Positions 58,691-64,000 of a stretch of 64,000 bases of DNA are shown here, piece by piece (position 1 is the first letter of the stretch; each line of letters begins with the position of its first letter). This stretch comes from Rosa chinensis (lineage: Eukaryota > Streptophyta > Magnoliopsida > Rosales > Rosaceae), in NCBI RefSeq assembly GCF_002994745.2, contig NC_037089.1, forward strand, positions 21,365,641 through 21,429,640, read 5' to 3'. Made by a program: the position numbers and the translations under genes. The notes beneath the pieces were generated by a model. The model had not been told where the DNA came from and searched no databases. It saw nothing but the letters and a program-made list of their open reading frames with translations.

Positions 58691-59731
58691 ACATCTAAGG
58701 CTAATAGCCTAATACGATATCTTCTTTTCAGGAATTTTAAAGACAAACCATGGAAACATAATTTATAATGATGAAATAATTTAACGATTTGGACTATTTG
58801 GGCAAATCCCATGCAGCTAAGAAGAAACAAATAAATAGAAAGTTAAGCCTGAGAATCAACAAAACAGATAATTAAATTACTCATTAGGATCATGACAAAA
58901 ATGGAAAGATGCTATCACAAGTATCCGTTATAGCAAGGTGTTCTTCATTTCATTTTAACCGGGTACATGTTCCAAATCTAGTACTGGAGAGATTATGAGG
59001 ATTGGAAATACATCCCTGCCTTTATGTGTTTCTGTCAATTTGGTCATCAGAATTAAGTTACGGAACAACAAATTGATGGGATGAACCGAATTGGTTAATG
59101 GAGACAAACACAAGAACCAGATTGGGAGAGGCAAGGACCAAATTGGCTATACCCCGAAACAGATAAAGAAGAAGAACCAAAAAGGTTGTTAACCCTCATT
59201 AAGCTGTATGATACCTGAGTTGATATTAAAAACTAGCATGTTTAGCACTGAACCTAAGCCTACAACTCTTGCCAAATGTTAAGTTAATAGTTCGAGGTAG
59301 TTAAGAATATGGTATTACTATTACATGGAGAGCGTCATACTACCAAAATACTGAGCTATTCTTGGTTACAGAAAAGATGAAGCCAGACGGAAAAGAGACT
59401 TGGAAAGACGAACGACTTCATAACTAAATGCACTGCACTAATCTAGTGGACTAAGAAGATGATGAAAGAATGCACGCAGTGAAACCTGATCACTGCATTA
59501 ACTGAAGTGAACTTCATCATTAACAAAAAGTAAAAGACCTTGAGCACAGAATGCTGTGTTCCAAGCGTATCTCTACAATGTAGACAAATGACAGATGGAA
59601 CTCTACCACTCACATAAACATGAAAATGATGGAGTAGTTTAGAACTGGGTTACAATACCAGGATATCTATTCATGGTCACGCTATAGACAAGAGAATGCT
59701 TACACGTATATTAAAACAATGGCATGATCTT
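58691..59731. other. 3' flank of BRK1 and intergenic sequence
   Basis: No gene was supported. The part next to 59731 is expected to hold the BRK1 3' UTR. Confidence 0.4.
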
Positions 59732-60399
59732 CTAAACATCACGAGCAAAAAGAGAAGGGTTAGCTGATGCAGTACCCACTTGAACTTCAAGGAGCTCTAG
59801 CTTCCGTTCCAAAGTATCAAGCTTCTCATTCAGTGATGCCAATTTGCTCTTTGTTGTAGCCTCTTCAATAAGAAACACAAAAATGAGTCCAAGACCAAGA
59901 GCGTGTAACATCAAGTAGCATTTTGCATAATTCAGTAGAGCCTCTCAAAAACAAGAGCCATTTTCAAAGAAAGAGCCCGGCAAGCTAGAGTGTTACATGA
60001 AACCAATGAAGTTGGGAAGTAAGCAAAGCAGGAAAACAAGGCAAAAATACTCAAACAAGTCTAAAACCATCCCAATATTCCAAAATGAGAAACACCCAAA
60101 TCAGCAAATTCACAAAAGCTATCAACTTTAAGGTAATCGGTCCTGAATCTCAGATGGGTCATTCCCAAAATGAGGCAGCACAATGGAAACCAACTGAACA
60201 AAGTGAATCTAAATCACAAGTGAGACATACCCAAAACCAGCAGGAGAAAAGAGATGAACAAATTACCGAATTGGACAAGGAAATCGAAGAGGCGGCGGAC
60301 GTTGAGAGAAATGTGGGAGATGAACTCGCGGTTTTCCCAATCAGCTTGGACGGCGATTCCTACATTCACTGCGTTTGTGATGCCTCCTGCTCGAGCCAT
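59732..60399 (-). CDS. BRK1: BRICK1, SCAR/WAVE complex subunit (HSPC300 homologue)
   Basis: Two exons on the minus strand, 60399-60267 and 59862-59732, joined CAATTCG/GTAATT and TTGAAG/AGGC, encode 87 residues, close to the usual 85 of plant BRK1. The start MARAGGITNAVNVGIAVQAD and REFISHISLNVRRLFDFL are highly conserved; exon 2 gives a coiled coil (SKLASLNEKLDTLERKLELL) and VQVGTASANPSLF. BRK1 is the smallest subunit of the SCAR/WAVE complex, which activates ARP2/3 actin nucleation in cell shaping (trichomes, pavement cells). The ATG lies 135 bp from the divergent tRNA gene, so promoter space is short. Confidence 0.97.
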
Positions 60400-60533
60400 C
60401 GTTGGTCTCTATCCGAGATCTACCAAACAAAACACAACGACAGCTACTGTGAGTGCTCAAGTTTGTTTTACCAAAATAAAATAGTTAAATAAAAATGAAT
60501 ATAGAGAAAAAAAAATGGCAGGTAGCATCAAAA

Positions 60534-60573
60534 GTTGAGATGGCCGAGTTGGTCTAAGGCGCCAGATTAAGGT

Positions 60574-60606
<33 letters not shown>

Positions 60607-60614
60607 TCTCAACA
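60534..60614 (+). tRNA. tRNA-Leu (AAG)
   Basis: 81 nt. The acceptor stem GTTGAGA pairs with TCTCAAC, with A as discriminator base. A box TGGCCGAGTTGG, anticodon stem CCAGA/TCTGG with loop TTAAGGT (anticodon AAG), a long variable arm (class II, as for Leu), and B box GGTTCAAATCC. A short T5 run at about 60619-60623 can end Pol III transcription. No intron. Confidence 0.96.
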
Positions 60615-61026
60615 AATGATTTTTGGTTTTGTTTCTCTTGTATTTTTTAAAATTGATATTTGCTGTATTGTTTTTTTGTCGACAGAGATTTGAAAAGAAG
60701 GTTTGCCTTGAAAGACAAGAGCCATCAACCAAAACACCAATCTAAACCTAAATGGCTAAATCACTCTAGTACTCATCTCTTACCAACCTTCCTGAAGAAA
60801 GGCAAAGCTGCTATCCTCATTACTATACAATTCATAAGCACCCCAAGAAAAGCATATCTTACCGTGATGAGTGATGGTTCATACAAGACAAGGTCGTTGT
60901 CCTGGAGCAAAAGACAATTGATCCATGGTTCAACTTCAGCAGCACGTACGTGAATTTGAAGACCAAGTTAAGTACAAGTGTTTTTTCCCCGGCACAGTAA
61001 AGCAGAGAGTAATGGCATCATCATAT
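60615..61026. other. Intergenic stretch
   Basis: No gene was supported. A plus-strand open frame at 60660-60953 has no recognised content. Confidence 0.4.
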
Positions 61027-61110
61027 TCATGCAGAAGCGACTTGTAATATGCCATTGTGACTGAGCAGTGGCTCCGGTGAAGGCTCACGTCCTTGGAATT
61101 CCACAAAAAC
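61027..61110 (-). pseudogene. Duplicate of the oligopeptidase terminal exon
   Basis: On the minus strand an acceptor (TTTCCAG) and an 84-base exon encode VFVEFQGREPSPEPLLSHNG and a stop, nearly the same as the last exon at 62246-62329. Flanking intron sequence also matches (AACATGTT..AAGAACAT). The other exons are absent between the copies, so it is either an exon relic of a tandem gene copy or an alternative terminal exon. Confidence 0.85.
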
Positions 61111-62245
61111 CTGGAAACAAACCACAACATGTTTAAAGAACATGCTTGGATTCACGGAACCCTAAAGTACTTTCAAGGATGTAATTAACACGGAGAAAGT
61201 TGGCTGAGATAACTGTGTCCAAGTCAATTGACAATATCACCATCAACTACTTGAAGCTTAGACACCTGAGCAGATTAAAAGATAAAATTACATGTATACT
61301 TGGACTTCTTCGGTAGCAGCACGAAGCTCCGACGAGTCCTAAACACCTGTGAGGTGGTCAACTACTCCCCAAACCACACTCAATCGGTCAACGATCTTCT
61401 CCAACAGCCAAATCAGATTCCTATAGAAACTTGGAAACTATAATACAATAAAACCGGTGGAATTTTCGAAAAGTAAAATATAGGTCGTACGAGTTTCTTC
61501 AAGAGGGTCGAATCCCAGGTCGCACGTGCAGGGCATCGAAGGGAAATCAAAGAGGCAGAGGCAGCTATTTTCGTAGCAGAGAAGAGTGAAGAAAATGGTG
61601 CAAGACGCCAAAGTATGGTGGTCTAAGACTTCCTTCCCACAATAGTTTTAGAGGATCTACTTTTTATATGTGCGGGCTACGGATCTACTGTTCAAATCCC
61701 GATCATTTTACTCATCTGCAATTCTGCATTTAGATTTAACGACAACTGAACAAGACCGAGTGAAATATTAATCTGTGTCTTCACAACTCTATACAACTAG
61801 GAAATTGCACTAGCTTTGTTTTCTTCTATACCAGGTAGTTCGGATGGTGTAGGGATGAAGGCCTTTTTCAACGCAAACAAGATGGTACTTTCTTCTTGTT
61901 TTGATTAGGGATGGGTTCAAGTTGCTATTTCCATCAAAATACAGAATAAAAGGGAAACAAAAAAGAAAATTGCTAGAAGAGTGACGCCCAGGAACAACGA
62001 CTTTTCTGTTTTTCTTTCTTTCTTGCAATTTTGGAAGTGTTTGTTGAGTAAAAGCATTCTTATTAAAATGAGTGAAGCTTCATGCAAGAACATTTTCTGA
62101 CAGTAACTGCCAAACAAGTTCCCCTGGGCTTAAGACAATTGACGGGTGTTTCAAATTTAGCAGTGCCCAGACTTTTTTAAGACCAAGTAATCAAGCCTGC
62201 AAGTCTTTCCCCGCAGTCCAGTAAAGCTTGTTAATGACATGATAT
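61111..62245. other. Intergenic stretch or 3' UTR region
   Basis: No further gene was seen. If the terminal exon at 61027 were used as an alternative end, this stretch would be intron or 3' UTR. Confidence 0.4.
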
Positions 62246-64000
62246 TCATGCAGTAGCAACTTGTAATAGGCCATTGTGCCTGAGCAGTGGCTCCGGTGAA
62301 GGCTCACGTCCTCGGAATTCCACAAAAACCTGGAAACAAACCACCATAACATGTTATAAGAACATCTGTATGACTGGCGCCATAATATAGTAAGAGAACA
62401 ACAAGAAAAGGAATAGTTTGTCTTACGTCCAGCGGTGCTTTCCCGCCTCCAAGAGCAAGGATCGTTTCTCGGAACTTGCTTCCGGTTTCTTTTACAGCCT
62501 GTTGCAAGATATAAAGATCATCATTGATATGGAGGATCATGTTCGGTACACTTTAGTGACTGACAACAAAGATAATTCACCTTAACTAACAAGCCTTAAA
62601 AAATATCATTACATATGGCAGTATTTTGTATGAAAGCAGAAACATTTGGGAAGATATAGCAAGCACCAGACAAGTGTAAAAACTTTGCACTAGTAATATA
62701 CCAAGGGACCAGATAAGCTTAAGGATTATGACCATTAAAGAAGGCCTTCCCTCCCATTTTGGTCACAACTTGTCACCAATTTTCTCAATAGCAAGCATCC
62801 AAATTCAATCTCACATTTGTTTGTTGACCGTATAGACAATCCATTCAAGAACTACAACTCTGTTATACTATGTACTTGCAAGACTCTGTGTCCGGTTCTT
62901 TCCAACTTACCTTGCTATTATCCAATCCAGCATCCTCAAATGCAGAGAAAGCATCAGCAGACAAGACCTCAGCCCACTGCAGAATAGAGCAATGTATCAG
63001 AATGAATTTCCGCATGAAAATGAAACTAAACTTTCATATTAAGAACAAATTACTGGAGATAATAAAATAATTAACAAATCTCTGATCGCTGAATAAACTT
63101 GAGCTGGGGAAAGACTTGACCATCAGAATAAGACATACCTTGTAACTATAGTACCCAGCTGCATATCCACCTGATATCCACAGAAAAGTATTATATTGAT
63201 AAACAAATCTGTTTAACTAAAGGAAGAATTCTGAACATTGCTGGGAAATTGAAAGCCAGAAAGTGAAAGCAAACCTGCAAAGATATGGCTGAAACCACAA
63301 AGGAACCTATCTTCTGGAAGTGGGGGGATCACTTGTGTTTTTTCACTAACCCTCTGATCAACATCATAAATGGATTCTGACCCACCAGGTATGTAATCCG
63401 TGTGCAGCTTCAGATCTACAATTGCAAATCTTATCTGCAAAATTGATAAAAAAAACGTAAACCAATGACAACTGAAAACTTTTAACTACTGATAATTATA
63501 CATGAAATGAATAAAGTAAAAAAAAAATGTAATACAGAAAAAGCAAGGAAACACTATGGGTATTTACATTTTATATGTTAAGTGCAATCATAGTAAAGCA
63601 AAGCAAAAAAATTGGCATGGTAAAAGTTGACAGCTATAATGACATAACAGAAATATTCAATATATTCGCATCATTGAGTAGTTCATAGTTGGAATAAGAT
63701 CGCCATGAATGTCAGATTCAAACATACTAACAAGATGGATTTCATAAGCCCTTTGAGAGATATCAATACATCATTATTTCTCAAAGCTAACATAACCAGA
63801 ACCTCAGAAACAAATGATAAGTTACTATCACAGTTCAACTGATAAAAAATTACTAAACCTAATTAGGCGGAAGAAAAGGTTAAGGTGTCATATGCACTAA
63901 CCTGTCGAAGGCTTAGGGAGCCGGCACGAAAAGTCCTAGCTGCAAGAAGCTTCAGGAATACTTCTTCTGGAAGGGTTTCCGCAGTTTCATAATGCTTAGC
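62246..64000 (-). CDS. M3-family oligopeptidase (thimet/organellar oligopeptidase), 3' part
   Basis: Six exons on the minus strand, 64000(partial)-63902, 63434-63275, 63170-63139, 62976-62911, 62498-62427 and 62329-62246, join in frame with GT-AG sites. They encode the C-terminus: [98 protein letters not shown] and a stop. This matches plant TOP1/OOP-type zinc oligopeptidases, which cut short peptides such as transit-peptide fragments in organelles or cytosol. The HEXXH zinc site lies in upstream exons outside the window. [15 protein letters not shown] is the substrate-binding Gly/Tyr loop. Organellar versus cytosolic form cannot be told here. Confidence 0.95.

Noticed and set aside
60085..60492. 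Plus-strand 135-codon frame
   Set aside because: It is antisense to exon 1 and the intron of BRK1.
61470..61720. B-box-like GGTCGAATCCC and TTCAAATCCC as tRNA or SINE
   Set aside because: No matching A box, stems or poly(A) tail were found.

Overview
This is a transposon-rich piece of a plant nuclear genome. The host genes have U2-type introns, a BRICK1 actin regulator, a SYMRK receptor kinase, a plant-type defensin-like peptide and a thimet-type oligopeptidase. This gene set, together with florendovirus-like integrated virus DNA, points to a eudicot, probably Rosaceae. That placement is inference; no marker in the window proves it.

The left third (1-19.75 kb) is a nest of LTR retrotransposons. 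A Tekay/Del-like Ty3 element (long LTR ending near 3750, then gag) is cut in gag by a Tat-lineage Ty3 element: 5' LTR about 4468-5184, decayed gag-pol 5238-10958, and an antisense extra ORF downstream. That antisense ORF is itself split by a 5.7 kb non-autonomous element (11898-17629), which has a 5-bp target duplication but no 3' LTR. The nest ends in an inverted Tekay-like LTR fragment (about 18725-19745).

The middle (19.75-37.9 kb) holds one small host gene, a defensin-like peptide at 22618-23041. It also holds RNase H fragments, a broken endogenous pararetrovirus piece with a hAT-type MITE inserted in it (24.8-28.1 kb), a TRIM-like element, a Harbinger-type MITE, an internally deleted Ale-like Copia element with both LTRs (31554-34304), a poly(A)-tailed retroposon and a MITE inside a TA microsatellite.

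The right half carries the main genes. SYMRK (37915-46051, +, 15 exons, 938 codons plus stop) reads intact; its introns hold nested MITEs and a tRNA-derived SINE. An uncharacterised gene with one in-frame stop (47663-48466, -) has a decayed paralogue at about 58185-58690. Between the two copies sits a nearly complete florendovirus-like endogenous pararetrovirus (about 48.9-56.7 kb, -) broken by a few frameshifts. BRK1 (59732-60399, -), a tRNA-Leu(AAG) gene (60534-60614, +), a stray copy of an oligopeptidase terminal exon (61027-61110) and the 3' end of an M3 oligopeptidase gene (62246 to beyond 64000, -) finish the window.

The host genes do not form a pathway. SYMRK acts in root symbiosis signalling, BRK1 in SCAR/WAVE-ARP2/3 actin control, the oligopeptidase in peptide turnover and the defensin-like protein is secreted. 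Exon borders were read by eye from GT-AG sites and frame continuity; no search or alignment was run.
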